DNA from: Flavobacteriia bacterium 40-80
GTDB taxonomy: Bacteria > Bacteroidota > Bacteroidia > Flavobacteriales_D > Crocinitomicaceae
Assembly: GCA_001899145.1 (NCBI GenBank)
Contig: MKVF01000030.1
Span: 234,802 to 298,801 of the forward strand
Direction: 5' to 3'
DNA: 64,000 bases
Below, one piece after another: positions 44,238-53,253 of the stretch. Below the pieces are notes generated by a model. It was not told the origin of the DNA. It searched no databases and saw only the letters and a list, made by a program, of their open reading frames with translations. Numbering within the stretch: the first letter of the stretch is position 1; the number at the start of each line of letters is the position of its first letter. Position numbers and translations under genes: made by a program.

Positions 44238-44693
44238 ATGAAATTTGAAGATTTAGATATAAATTCAAGAGTGTGGGTCTATCAATCTGATAGACCTTTT
44301 TTGCCTTCTGAAACAGAGGTGATTGAAAAAGAAATTGCTCTTTTTGTGAACGAATGGAATGCTCATGGAAATGAGCTGACTGCAGGAGGTAAGATCGAGG
44401 AAAATCACTTCCTGATCCTTGCTGTTGATCCGCAATATGGAAGCGCTTCCGGTTGTTCCATTGATTCTTCCGTTCGTTTTGTCAAATCCTTAGGTGAGAA
44501 GCTGGGCGTTAACTTTTTCAATCGCTTAAAAGTCCTCACAATAAATGAACAGGGAGAACCGGAGTATGTCCCTTACGGTAAGCTCAGGGATTTTCCGCAA
44601 CGTTTAATGTTTAATACTCTGGTGGATACCAGGCAGGATTTTGAAAAAGCATTTAAAATTCCGGTGAGCCGGTATCTGGACTCTCTGAAATAA
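44238..44693 (+). CDS. Conserved Bacteroidota protein of unknown function
   Basis: 151 residues from ATG 44238 (MKFEDLDINSRVWVYQ); the extension upstream overlaps the preceding gene and is rejected. Conserved-looking stretches are NSRVWVYQSDRPF, HGNELTAGGKI, HFLILAVDPQYGSASGCSIDS (as two halves) and VPYGKLRDFPQRL. No P-loop, ABC signature or other ATPase motif is present, although relatives are often auto-named 'ABC transporter ATPase'; I regard that name as wrong. Soluble, no signal. It closes the Fe-S oxidoreductase pair, starting 11 nt after it, so a supporting role there is possible. Confidence 0.8.
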   Translation: MKFEDLDINSRVWVYQSDRPFLPSETEVIEKEIALFVNEWNAHGNELTAGGKIEENHFLILAVDPQYGSASGCSIDSSVRFVKSLGEKLGVNFFNRLKVLTINEQGEPEYVPYGKLRDFPQRLMFNTLVDTRQDFEKAFKIPVSRYLDSLK

Positions 44694-44705
44694 TTTAGTT
44701 TTGAT

Positions 44706-44713
44706 TACATTTG
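44706..44713 (+). promoter_or_regulatory. -7 element candidate for ychF
   Basis: Perfect TAnnTTTG (TACATTTG), 16 nt before ATG 44730; no clear -33 partner. Confidence 0.4.
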
Positions 44714-44729
44714 CACAAATTTTTATAGA

Positions 44730-45827
44730 ATGGCATTAAAATGTGGAATTGTAGGTTTGCCAAATGTGGGTAAATCGACTTTGTTCAATTGTTTATCGAA
44801 TGCGAAAGCACAATCAGCTAATTTTCCGTTTTGTACGATAGAACCGAATTTAGGAACCATCACAGTTCCCGATCCAAGATTAGAAGCACTGGAAAAATTG
44901 GTAAAACCGGAGCGTGTAGTTCCGACAACAATGGAAATTGTAGATATCGCAGGACTGGTAAAAGGAGCTTCCAAAGGAGAAGGTTTAGGAAATCAGTTCC
45001 TTGCAAACATTCGGGAAACAGATGCTATTATCCATGTGCTTAGATGCTTCGATGATGGTAACATCATTCACGTTGACGGAAGTGTAAATCCAATGAGAGA
45101 TAAGGAGATTATCGATATTGAATTACAGCTGAAAGACCTGGAAACTGTTGAGAAACGTTTACAGACCATTGCCCGGAACCTGAAATCGGGAGATAAGGAA
45201 GTTGTAAAAGAGAATGAGATACTTTTGAGAATCAAATCAGAGTTGGAAAAAGGAAATTCTGTACGTTCTATTGACTTTGAAGAAACAGAACAGGAAATCG
45301 TTAAAAAAGCACAGCTGATCACAAGTAAGCCTGTTCTTTATTTGTGTAACGTGGACGAGGCTTCTGTAAAGTCAGGCAATCAATACGTTGATCAGGTAAG
45401 AGAAGGTGTGAAGAATGAAAAAGCGGAGGTATTGGTGATAGGAGCTAAAATTGAAGCGGATATTACAGAGCTGGAAACATACGAGGAAAGACAGCTGTTT
45501 CTTGAAGAGCTTGGTTTGGAAGAACCTGGAGTAAACCGCCTGATCCGTTCAGCATATAACCTGCTGGATCTGCAAACCTACTTTACAGCAGGAGTAAAAG
45601 AAGTGAGAGCCTGGACAATTAAAAAAGGAATGACAGCACCTCAGGCGGCAGGAGTGATTCATACGGATTTTGAAAAAGGCTTTATCCGTGCAGAGGTGAT
45701 GAAATATAATGATTTTGTACAATACGGCTCTGAAGCAGGCGTTAAAGATGCAGGAAAATTCAGAGTGGAAGGAAAAGAATACACAGTTGAAGACGGAGAT
45801 TTGATGCACTTCCGTTTCAATGTATAA
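44730..45827 (+). CDS. ychF: Redox-regulated ATPase YchF (OBG-type P-loop protein)
   Basis: Ribosome-associated TRAFAC-class ATPase conserved in nearly all life. 365 residues: G1 GLPNVGKSTLFN (about 8-19), G3 DIAGLVKGASKGEGLGN with the long switch loop (about 72-88), and an insertion helical domain. The specificity loop reads LCNVDE in place of NKxD, which is the ATP-preferring YchF hallmark. The C-terminal TGS domain (about 280-365) begins near LLDLQTYFTAG and ends VEDGDLMHFRFNV. Single gene with its own -7 element candidate. Full length, nothing unusual. Confidence 0.95.
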   Translation: MALKCGIVGLPNVGKSTLFNCLSNAKAQSANFPFCTIEPNLGTITVPDPRLEALEKLVKPERVVPTTMEIVDIAGLVKGASKGEGLGNQFLANIRETDAIIHVLRCFDDGNIIHVDGSVNPMRDKEIIDIELQLKDLETVEKRLQTIARNLKSGDKEVVKENEILLRIKSELEKGNSVRSIDFEETEQEIVKKAQLITSKPVLYLCNVDEASVKSGNQYVDQVREGVKNEKAEVLVIGAKIEADITELETYEERQLFLEELGLEEPGVNRLIRSAYNLLDLQTYFTAGVKEVRAWTIKKGMTAPQAAGVIHTDFEKGFIRAEVMKYNDFVQYGSEAGVKDAGKFRVEGKEYTVEDGDLMHFRFNV

Positions 45828-45837
45828 AACAAGACTT

Positions 45838-45869
45838 TTTGTCAGTAAAATTACTTTGGAATAATTTTC
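45838..45869 (+). promoter_or_regulatory. Promoter candidate for secA
   Basis: TTTG (45838-45841), 20-nt spacer, TAATTTTC (45862-45869; 7/8 of TAnnTTTG), 40 nt before ATG 45910. Confidence 0.45.
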
Positions 45870-45909
45870 GACAATAACACATCATTATTATAATATAACC
45901 AACAAAAGT

Positions 45910-48900
45910 ATGATTGGAGGATTATTAAAGAAAATTCTTGGAGACAAGTCCGCTCAGGATAGAAAAAAATATCAGCCCTATGCTGAAAAAGCAAATGTTT
46001 TTTTTGCTGAATTTCGTTCATTGACGGACGATCAGTTGAGAGATAAAACGATTGAATTCAAGCAATTGATTCAGCAACGGACTAAATCTCTGGAAGATGA
46101 AATTTCATCCCTTCGGATTCAGGCAAACGATCCGGCAATAGATGATCTGGATAAAGATGAGATCTTTGAGAAAATCGATAAGCTTGAGAAAGAAGTGGAT
46201 CAGAAAATTGAAGAAGTTCTGGAAGAAATCCTGCCACAGGCTTTTGCTGTTGTAAAAGAAACATCACGTCGCTGGGTTGAAAACGGAAAATTAGAAGTAA
46301 CAGCCACTGATTTTGACCGTCAGGTGATCAATCACCGAAAAGACGGGATGGAGATCGCCGGAGATAAAGCGATCTGGTATAACGAATGGACCGTTGCGGA
46401 TACGAAGGTTCTCTGGAACATGGTTCACTACGACGTTCAGTTGATGGGTGGTGCTGTGCTTCATAAAGGAAATATCGCAGAGATGCAGACTGGTGAAGGG
46501 AAAACATTGGTGTCAACATTACCGGTTTATCTGAATGCGCTCGCGGGAAAAGGAGTTCATGTTGTTACGGTCAATGATTACCTTGCAAAACGTGACTGCG
46601 AATGGAACGGACCTTTATTTCAGTTCCATGGTCTGTCAGTTGCATGTCTGGATAAAACAAGACCTTATTCCTTCGAAAGAAGAGAAGCTTATAAATCAGA
46701 TATTATTTACGGTACCAATAATGAATTCGGATTTGACTACCTGCGTGACAATATGACGAGCAGTGTGGAAGAGCTGGTTCAGCAGAAGCATCACTTTGCG
46801 ATTATTGATGAGGTGGATTCCGTTTTGATTGACGATGCACGTACGCCGTTAATTATTTCCGGGCCTACCCCGAAAGGAGATGAGCAGGAATTTGACGTAT
46901 TGAAGCCGCGTGTTGAAACGGTGGTGAATGCTCAGAAGCAATATGTTCACCAGTGCCTGACAGATGCTAAACGTTTGCTTGCAGTAATAAATGATCCTAA
47001 AGCGAGCGCTGATCCGAAGAAAGATATTGAAGAAGGAGGAATTGCTTTACTGAGAGCTTACCGTGGATTACCTAAATCCAAACCTTTAATTAAGTTTTTG
47101 AGTGAGCCTGGAATCAAGGCACATTTGCAGAAGACAGAAAACTTTTACCTGCAGGAGCACGGTAAAAACATGAAGAAGATCGATAAAGAATTGTTTTTTG
47201 TGATTGATGAGAAAAACAATGTGGTGGAGATCACTGAAAAAGGGATTGATTTACTTTCAGGAAAAGAAGATAAGAACTATTATATTTTACCGGATATCGG
47301 TGCTGAGCTGGCCGCTCTGACAAAAAACTATACTGATAAAAAAGAGTTGGATCAGCAGAAAGAAAGGTTGATGGCTGATTATCGCGTTAAGTCAGACAGA
47401 ATCCACTCATTGAATCAATTGCTGAAAGCATATACCCTGTTCGAAAAAGAAGTGGACTATGTGATCATGGACGATAAGGTAAAAATTGTCGATGAGAAAA
47501 CAGGTCGTATCCTGGACGGAAGACGTTATTCGGACGGGCTGCACCAGGCAATTGAAGCAAAGGAGAATGTGAAAGTCGAGGCAGCTACACAGACATATGC
47601 CACAGTAACGCTTCAAAATTACTTCAGAATGTATCACAAGCTGAGTGGTATGACCGGTACGGCAGAAACAGAAGCAAAAGAATTCTGGGATATTTATAAA
47701 TTGGATGTGGTGGTTATCCCGACGAACAGATCCATTCAGCGTCAGGATAAAATCGATTTGATTTTCCGTACGCAGAGAGAGAAATTTGCAGCCGTTATTG
47801 ACGAAACTGTCCGTTTGGTAGGAGAAGGACGCCCGGTGCTGATCGGTACAACAACCGTTGAGATTTCAGAGTTCCTGAGCAGAAGCTTGAAAATGCGTGG
47901 AATCCCTCATAATGTATTGAATGCCAAATATCACCAGAAAGAAGCCGAAATTGTGGCTGAAGCGGGCAAGCCTGGAGCGGTGACAATTGCGACAAATATG
48001 GCCGGCCGTGGTACTGACATTAAATTAGGAGAAGGTGTTAAAGAAGCCGGAGGTTTAGCAATTATTGGTACGGAACGCCATGATTCAAGACGTGTTGACA
48101 GACAGCTGAGAGGCCGTTCAGGCCGTCAGGGAGATCCGGGATCTTCCCAGTTCTTTGTTTCCCTTGAAGATGACCTGATGCGTAAGTTCGGGTCGGAACG
48201 TATTGCCAGAGTAATGGATACGCTCGGATACAAAGAAGGAGAAGTAATCTCTCACAGCAGCATCTCTAAATCCATAGAACGTGCACAGAAAAAAGTTGAA
48301 GAAAATAACTTTGGTGTCCGTAAGCAGTTACTGGAATACGACGACGTGATGAATGCGCAGCGGAAAGCGATTTATAAAAAGCGCAGAAACGCTTTGTTCG
48401 GAGATAAGCTGGGGATTGATATTGCTAACATGTTCTACGATGTAATTGAGGACTTTGTATATTTCTATAAAGAAAAGCCGTCTTTAGAGGATTTCAACCT
48501 TCAGCTATATACCAATGTCGGAGTGGAGCTGGAAATCGCTGATGAAGAATACAAAACGATCAGCAATGAAATGCTGTGCTCTAAAATATACGAACAGCTT
48601 CAGGAAAAATATCAGTCTAAAAATGCTGAGATCATCGAACGTGTTTTGCCTCAGGTAAAAATGATCTTTGATGCTCCTAATAACCAGTATAAAAACTTTG
48701 TTTTCCCGTTAACGGATGGCATTAAAACATTGGAATTAGTTGTGAACATTGAAGACGCTTACAGAACTGAAGGCCGTTCCATGATTAAAACATTTGAAAA
48801 ATCAGTTGTTCTTTCATTGATTGATGATGAATGGAAAGAACATTTGAGAGAAATGGATGATTTACGTTCTTCTGTCCGTGGGGCGGTTTATGAGCAAAAA

Positions 48901-49221
48901 GATCCGTTACTGATTTATAAGCTGGAATCGTTTGAGTTGTTCAAAGCCATGATGAAACGCCTGAGCGGAGAAGTGGTGAACACATTAGTGAATATGGATT
49001 TGCCTGAGATGGTAGAAAAAGTAGCAGTGACAAATAAATCGGAGAATTTACCGAACAGCTACGAAGATGCAATGGAAGTAAGTCAGATTTCAGACGGAGC
49101 GGAAGAACTGATTCCTGAAAGACCAAAACAACAACCTGTTGTTGCAGATCCTAAGGTTTACAGAAATGACCCGTGTCCTTGCGGAAGCGGTAAGAAATAT
49201 AAAAACTGTCACGGTCAATAA
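45910..49221 (+). CDS. secA: Preprotein translocase ATPase SecA
   Basis: Motor that drives unfolded preproteins through SecYEG. 1103 residues, in the usual Bacteroidota size range and longer than the 901 aa of E. coli. N-terminal helicase domain with MQTGEGKT (Walker A) and the DEVDSVLIDDARTPLI motif II. A lineage insert of about 150 residues lies between the crosslinking domain and DEAD motor regions (DIEEGGIALLRAY ... EKNNVVEITEKG). Second motor domain with TNMAGRGTDI and RQLRGRSGRQGDPG. The C-terminal zinc tail is DPCPCGSGKKYKNCHG, the SecB/ribosome-binding type. Own promoter candidate upstream and a strong terminator downstream. Confidence 0.96.
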   Translation: MIGGLLKKILGDKSAQDRKKYQPYAEKANVFFAEFRSLTDDQLRDKTIEFKQLIQQRTKSLEDEISSLRIQANDPAIDDLDKDEIFEKIDKLEKEVDQKIEEVLEEILPQAFAVVKETSRRWVENGKLEVTATDFDRQVINHRKDGMEIAGDKAIWYNEWTVADTKVLWNMVHYDVQLMGGAVLHKGNIAEMQTGEGKTLVSTLPVYLNALAGKGVHVVTVNDYLAKRDCEWNGPLFQFHGLSVACLDKTRPYSFERREAYKSDIIYGTNNEFGFDYLRDNMTSSVEELVQQKHHFAIIDEVDSVLIDDARTPLIISGPTPKGDEQEFDVLKPRVETVVNAQKQYVHQCLTDAKRLLAVINDPKASADPKKDIEEGGIALLRAYRGLPKSKPLIKFLSEPGIKAHLQKTENFYLQEHGKNMKKIDKELFFVIDEKNNVVEITEKGIDLLSGKEDKNYYILPDIGAELAALTKNYTDKKELDQQKERLMADYRVKSDRIHSLNQLLKAYTLFEKEVDYVIMDDKVKIVDEKTGRILDGRRYSDGLHQAIEAKENVKVEAATQTYATVTLQNYFRMYHKLSGMTGTAETEAKEFWDIYKLDVVVIPTNRSIQRQDKIDLIFRTQREKFAAVIDETVRLVGEGRPVLIGTTTVEISEFLSRSLKMRGIPHNVLNAKYHQKEAEIVAEAGKPGAVTIATNMAGRGTDIKLGEGVKEAGGLAIIGTERHDSRRVDRQLRGRSGRQGDPGSSQFFVSLEDDLMRKFGSERIARVMDTLGYKEGEVISHSSISKSIERAQKKVEENNFGVRKQLLEYDDVMNAQRKAIYKKRRNALFGDKLGIDIANMFYDVIEDFVYFYKEKPSLEDFNLQLYTNVGVELEIADEEYKTISNEMLCSKIYEQLQEKYQSKNAEIIERVLPQVKMIFDAPNNQYKNFVFPLTDGIKTLELVVNIEDAYRTEGRSMIKTFEKSVVLSLIDDEWKEHLREMDDLRSSVRGAVYEQKDPLLIYKLESFELFKAMMKRLSGEVVNTLVNMDLPEMVEKVAVTNKSENLPNSYEDAMEVSQISDGAEELIPERPKQQPVVADPKVYRNDPCPCGSGKKYKNCHGQ

Positions 49222-49226
49222 ATATT

Positions 49227-49255
49227 AAATCCGCCGAAAGGCGGATTTTTTTATT
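49227..49255 (+). terminator. secA terminator
   Basis: AATCCGCC-GAAA-GGCGGATT stem with a GAAA tetraloop, followed by TTTTTATTTG; 6 nt after the secA stop. Confidence 0.85.
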
Positions 49256-49275
49256 TGTTTTGATATTTTTGAAAC

Positions 49276-50046
49276 ATGCTTCCATCAATTCAAAGTATTG
49301 CTATCGCAGGTCTGGGAAACGTAGGTTCTCAGCTGGCACAGGCGTTTTCAGATGCAGGCATTCCGGTTAAGGAACTTTACAGCAGAAATAAAGAACTTAC
49401 CCGAAGCTGGGCAGATAAGCTGCATACAAAGGCTGTGGACTCTTTGAGTAATATTTCGTCAGATATATGTATTGTCTGCGTTTCTGACAGCGCGGTGGAG
49501 GAAGTTATCAGCCAATTGCCGGTAACAATCAAAACAGCTTATACTTCGGGAAGTATTCAACTTCAGGATTTATCCCGTTCCGGACAGATTGGCGTATTTT
49601 ATCCGCTTCAGACCTTTACAAAAGGAAGAAAAGTTAATTTGTTTGAAGTTCCCTTTTTGATCGAAGCAGAAAATCCGGATTTTGCGAAGCAATTGTTTGA
49701 TTTAGCCTGGAAAATCAGCAGAAAGGTCATGTATATGGATTCCGAAGAGCGCAGGAAAGTTCACCTGGCAGCTGTATTTGTAAATAATTTTGTCAATCAT
49801 CAGCTCTATATTGCGGAACAGCTTGCAAGCCAGTATGATTTTGATAAATCCTTACTATATCCGTTATTGGAAGAAACAGTTAGAAAAGCGATGGAACAAG
49901 GTGCTTTTTCTTCACAAACCGGCCCCGCAAGAAGAAATGACCTGAATGTTATTCAGGCCCAGGAAGCCATGCTTTCAGGTGCAGCTAAGGAAATTTACCA
50001 GGTTTTAACCAAGAGTATTATCAGCACATATAATGATCAGTTATAA
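49276..50046 (+). CDS. Rossmann-like / DUF2520 oxidoreductase family protein
   Basis: 256 residues: N-terminal NAD(P)-binding Rossmann domain (about 1-120) with IAGLGNVGSQLAQAF and IVCVSDSAVEEV, and a C-terminal helical DUF2520 domain (about 130-250). The overall plan resembles ketopantoate or pyrroline-5-carboxylate reductases, and HLAAVFVNNFVNHQLYIAE is the family's helix. The reaction is unknown. It overlaps kdsC by 14 nt, an arrangement repeated in other Bacteroidota, and so begins an operon running through at least 51353. No promoter was found other than the space after the secA terminator. Confidence 0.87.
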   Translation: MLPSIQSIAIAGLGNVGSQLAQAFSDAGIPVKELYSRNKELTRSWADKLHTKAVDSLSNISSDICIVCVSDSAVEEVISQLPVTIKTAYTSGSIQLQDLSRSGQIGVFYPLQTFTKGRKVNLFEVPFLIEAENPDFAKQLFDLAWKISRKVMYMDSEERRKVHLAAVFVNNFVNHQLYIAEQLASQYDFDKSLLYPLLEETVRKAMEQGAFSSQTGPARRNDLNVIQAQEAMLSGAAKEIYQVLTKSIISTYNDQL

Positions 50047-50551
50047 AGAAAAACTAAAGAATATAACCACTTTTTTGTTTGACATCGATGGAGTATTTAC
50101 CGATGGAAACGTTATGGTTTTCGAAAATGATTATATCCGAAAATTCAATTCAAAAGATGCATTCGCAGTTCAGCTAGCTGTAAAGAAAGGATTTCATGTT
50201 TTCATCATTTCAGGAGGAAGCAGTGAATCTGTTCGTCATATCATGAGTAATTTAGGCTGTAAAGAGGTCGTTTTAAAAGCTTCAAACAAGTGGAATTCAT
50301 TTTTAATTCTTAAGGAAAAGCACGGAGTTGATGAAAATACCTGCCTTTATGTAGGAGATGACCTTCCGGACATTCCTCTGTTGAAACGCGTACATGTTTC
50401 TGTCTGTCCTCTTGATGCCGCAATTGATGTAAAGCAGATGTGTGATTATCAGTCTTTATATAATGGCGGAGCAGGCGTGGTAAGAGACGTGATCGAGCAG
50501 GTTTTGAGAGTTCAGGATAAGTGGAATAATGATGAAGAACATGAATGGTAA
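50033..50551 (+). CDS. kdsC: KdsC-type HAD phosphatase (3-deoxy-D-manno-octulosonate 8-phosphate phosphatase)
   Basis: Small (172 aa) capless HAD phosphatase that dephosphorylates Kdo-8-phosphate in LPS inner-core synthesis; works as a tetramer. Motif I is LFDIDGVFTDGNV (nucleophile D17 and D19), motif II is IISGGSS, the lysine is in VVLKASNKW, and motif IV is YVGDDLPDIPLL. The C1-type short cap replaced by an 8-residue beta-hairpin matches KdsC rather than other HADs. Paralogous sugar-acid phosphatases of the same fold (KDN or sialic-acid phosphatases) are the alternative. It overlaps both neighbours (14 and 23 nt). Confidence 0.88.
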   Translation: MISYKEKLKNITTFLFDIDGVFTDGNVMVFENDYIRKFNSKDAFAVQLAVKKGFHVFIISGGSSESVRHIMSNLGCKEVVLKASNKWNSFLILKEKHGVDENTCLYVGDDLPDIPLLKRVHVSVCPLDAAIDVKQMCDYQSLYNGGAGVVRDVIEQVLRVQDKWNNDEEHEW

Positions 50552-51353
50552 AAGACTGGCAAGCGTAGTTGTAGATGCGGGCGGGACTTCTACTTCCTGG
50601 GCATTTAATTATAAGGATAGCACACGGACTGTTATTGAGACAGAAAGCTTCCATCCGTTTAATTTTAATGAAACATTTTTTTCGAGGAACAGAATCTTTT
50701 TAAAAAACCAGGTAACAGAAAAAGTTCCGCTGTATTTTTTTGGAGCAGGAATGGGAAAAATGGAAAATAAGCAGATCTTGTCTAATTTTCTTCAGCCCTA
50801 TTTTTCAGAGCTGACAATTCTGACTGACATTCAGGGATTGGTGCTGTCGCTTGGAATGGATAATGGCGCTATTGCGATTATGGGAACAGGTTCGGTGCTG
50901 GTGGAAATACTGAATGGTACGATTCGCCAGCAGATTGGAGGATTAGGACATTTATTGGGAGATGAAGGTAGTGCGTACTATTTTGGAAGACTGGTTTTGA
51001 CAGCGTATTTTGATGGTCAGCTTTCAGATAACCAGATCAGCGAATTGCGAAAAAGAATTGATTTATCCCAAAAATCAAAAGAGGAACTTTTAAACATGAA
51101 ATACGAAGTAGCAAGATTGGCTGCAGATTTAGATCCGGAACTTTTTTATGAATACCATGTCTGGAATATAGATTCGTTCTTCAAAACACATTTTGATGAT
51201 AAAATTGAAGTGGACAAAGTTGCTTTCGTAGGTTCGTATGCTTTTTTTCAAAGACATTTGATTAGCAAAGAATTACAAAGCCGGGGAATCCGTATGGTAA
51301 AATTCATCCGGAAACCAATCGAATTATTTTGTGATAAATTTGCTATTTATTGA
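50529..51353 (+). CDS. BadF/BadG/N-acetylglucosamine-kinase-type ATPase
   Basis: 274 residues of the ASKHA sugar-kinase/BadF family. Phosphate-1 loop VVDAGGTSTSWAF (about 13-25 from the first ATG), phosphate-2 IMGTGSVLVE, and QIGGLGHLLGDEGSAYYFG, the GlcNAc-kinase signature. The likely reaction is ATP-dependent phosphorylation of N-acetylglucosamine or a related wall sugar in recycling. In-frame ATGs at 50529, 50532 and 50541 are all possible; all overlap kdsC. Last gene of the DUF2520-kdsC-kinase operon; it ends 52 nt before the SiaC-family gene. Confidence 0.85.
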   Translation: MMKNMNGKRLASVVVDAGGTSTSWAFNYKDSTRTVIETESFHPFNFNETFFSRNRIFLKNQVTEKVPLYFFGAGMGKMENKQILSNFLQPYFSELTILTDIQGLVLSLGMDNGAIAIMGTGSVLVEILNGTIRQQIGGLGHLLGDEGSAYYFGRLVLTAYFDGQLSDNQISELRKRIDLSQKSKEELLNMKYEVARLAADLDPELFYEYHVWNIDSFFKTHFDDKIEVDKVAFVGSYAFFQRHLISKELQSRGIRMVKFIRKPIELFCDKFAIY

Positions 51354-51405
51354 GCGGACCTATAAGAAAAATGATAATTTTGGGAGTATTACCGAACATT
51401 TAGAA

Positions 51406-51795
51406 ATGGATCTCATTATAAATTCAACGTTTGAAACCCCTGCTGTTCGTTTTATTGAATCGAACGGAGATTTTCAAATTAAGGGAAGAATAATACCAAA
51501 TTCAGGAAATGCTTTCTGGAAAAATATTCATACCTGGGTGACAGATACTATTCCGAAGGTAAACGTTCCTGTTACCTTAACAATAGAAATAGAGTATATC
51601 AATGCTTATTCGGTGACACAACTCTTAAATTTAATATCCTCACTGAAGTCCGTAACAGACAGAGGTTGCTTATTTTCAATTAATTGGATCAGTGATAAAG
51701 ACGACGGGAATGAAGTATATCTGATCGGTCAGGATATCGCCGCGGCCACCAATTGTCCTTTTGAATTTTCAGGTGTGCTTGAAAATTGCAATTAA
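51406..51795 (+). CDS. SiaC-family (DUF1987) regulatory phosphoprotein
   Basis: 129 residues from ATG 51406 (MDLIINSTFETPAVRF, the family start); the longer frame overlaps the previous gene. In Pseudomonas SiaC is phosphorylated by the SiaB kinase and binds a diguanylate cyclase. Here the family features are TPAVRF, the GRIIPNSGNAFW strand, and the phosphosite-region helix start INAYSVTQLLNLI (Ser and Thr are both present; which one is modified is not decidable). Neither SiaB, SiaA nor a cyclase is encoded nearby, so it is an orphan in this window. Soluble. Confidence 0.8.
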   Translation: MDLIINSTFETPAVRFIESNGDFQIKGRIIPNSGNAFWKNIHTWVTDTIPKVNVPVTLTIEIEYINAYSVTQLLNLISSLKSVTDRGCLFSINWISDKDDGNEVYLIGQDIAAATNCPFEFSGVLENCN

Positions 51796-51811
51796 TTGCT
51801 AACTTTGGGGT

Positions 51812-52057
51812 ATGAGAGTTATCGCAGAGATTCCGCACGAACATTATAAAATTCAGATTTTTAACTATAATTCAAAATTTTTATTGAAAGTGGAGTTGGG
51901 GCAGTTTGAGCAGGTATTTAAAATAGCTGAGCAGGATGTGATGGGGCTGGATGATGTAAAAAAGATGATAACTCCTGAATTATTGTCCAATTGCCTGAGA
52001 CGTTTTATAGATATGAGAAGCGATTGGGAGAATTCATTTAAAATACTCAATACTTAA
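51812..52057 (+). CDS. Small conserved protein
   Basis: 81 residues, acidic and amphipathic, no signal peptide. The N-terminal strands MRVIAEIPHEHYKIQIFNYNSK (as two halves) are followed by QFEQVFKIAEQD and a helical C-terminus with CLRRFIDMRSDWENSF. It sits 16 nt after the SiaC-family gene and 9 nt before the OmpH-like gene, so it is an operon member and not a chance ORF. I recognise no family. Confidence 0.72.
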   Translation: MRVIAEIPHEHYKIQIFNYNSKFLLKVELGQFEQVFKIAEQDVMGLDDVKKMITPELLSNCLRRFIDMRSDWENSFKILNT

Positions 52058-52066
52058 AGAAAAGAA

Positions 52067-52669
52067 ATGAAAAAACTAACTGTTTTATTGCCGGTAGTTG
52101 CACTATTGTTCGTGGCTTGTAACGGAGGGAAAGAGAAAAACAAATCCAATGCTACAACAGAAAATGTTCCGATAGTACGGACAGAAGGCTTAAAAATCGC
52201 TTACTATATTCAGGACAGCTTAAAAACAGGATATAAATACTATGCGGAGCTGGATTCTACTGTAAAAGTAAAACAGCTGGCCTTTCAAAAAGAGCTTCAG
52301 AAAAGAGAAAGCGCATTGCGAAACTATATTGCTGCAAATGAGGAAAAAGCCAATTCAGGATTGCTTTCTGCTTTTGATATCCAAAAAGTGCAGGAAGAAG
52401 CTCAGAAAAGACAACAAGCCTATCTGCAGTATCAGGAATCCGAAGGAATGAAGCTGGACCAGGAAACAACGCAACATTTGGAAGTACTATCGAACCGGAT
52501 CAACGATGCGGCTAAAAAATTCTCCAAAGAGAATGGTATTGATATCCTGATGATGCATGGTATGGGATCCGGATTAACCTATATTACGGAAGAGATGAAT
52601 GTGACTCAGGCATTTATTGAATATCTGAATAAGTATCAGGCGGAATTAGATAAAAGCATAGGTAAATAA
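52067..52669 (+). CDS. OmpH/Skp-like periplasmic lipoprotein
   Basis: 200 residues: signal with lipobox LFVAC (Cys 18), a short Lys/Asn linker, then a Skp/OmpH domain (about 38-200) with a strand (GLKIAYYIQDSLKTGY), two long helices forming the tentacle coiled coil (ELQKRESALRNYIAAN ... VQEEAQKRQQAYLQYQ), and the closing strands GIDILMMHGMGSGLTYITE. Skp holds outer-membrane proteins in the periplasm; the lipid anchor distinguishes this form from soluble Skp and is seen in several Bacteroidota. It lies 9 nt after the small protein and 2 nt before DUF4924. Confidence 0.87.
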   Translation: MKKLTVLLPVVALLFVACNGGKEKNKSNATTENVPIVRTEGLKIAYYIQDSLKTGYKYYAELDSTVKVKQLAFQKELQKRESALRNYIAANEEKANSGLLSAFDIQKVQEEAQKRQQAYLQYQESEGMKLDQETTQHLEVLSNRINDAAKKFSKENGIDILMMHGMGSGLTYITEEMNVTQAFIEYLNKYQAELDKSIGK

Positions 52670-52671
52670 GG

Positions 52672-53205
52672 ATGCTGGTAGCTCATCAGAAATTAAAAGA
52701 AAATATAGCCGAATATATTATCTATATGTATCATATAGAGGATATTATACGCGCATTTGATTTTGATTTAGAGGCTATTATTGAAAACTATGTAAAACCG
52801 CAGCTCCCTGATCAGGGGTTTATCGGTCAATATAGAGAGTGGTATTCTCGTTTGATCCTACAGATGCAGGACGAGAAAATTGAAAAATCAGGCCATCTGC
52901 TGAGCTTAAAAGAATATATCATAGAATTGAACTATCTGCATAAGATGCTGATAGAAGTCCTGAAAGAAGAAAAATACATTGAATTGTTTGAAAGAACAAT
53001 TCCGACCATTGAGGAATTTGCTGAAAAATCCAATTTAAAAAATCATAATCACATAGAAGTAGCCTTTCATTCCCAATACATGAAGTTGCTTTTAAAGCTC
53101 AGAAAACAGGAAATCTCCGCAGAAACAGAAGAAGCCTTGGATCAGATGAGATTTTATCTGGCTTACCTGTCCAAGAAATATCACCAGATGAAGCAGGAGA
53201 ATTGA
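52672..53205 (+). CDS. DUF4924 protein
   Basis: 177 residues, almost entirely helical, of DUF4924, a Bacteroidota family. Clear match of MLVAHQKLKENIAEYIIYM (start), IEDIIRAFDFDL, YREWYSRLILQM, SGHLLSLKEYIIELNYLH and a QMRFYLAYLSKKYH ending. Soluble. Two nucleotides after the OmpH-like gene, so cotranscribed. Function unknown. It ends the conserved plus-strand block and marks the left border of the accessory region. Confidence 0.9.
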   Translation: MLVAHQKLKENIAEYIIYMYHIEDIIRAFDFDLEAIIENYVKPQLPDQGFIGQYREWYSRLILQMQDEKIEKSGHLLSLKEYIIELNYLHKMLIEVLKEEKYIELFERTIPTIEEFAEKSNLKNHNHIEVAFHSQYMKLLLKLRKQEISAETEEALDQMRFYLAYLSKKYHQMKQEN

Positions 53206-53253
53206 TAAAAAATGAAAATAAAATAACTTGTTTGCTTAAAGCTATTAGATTAC

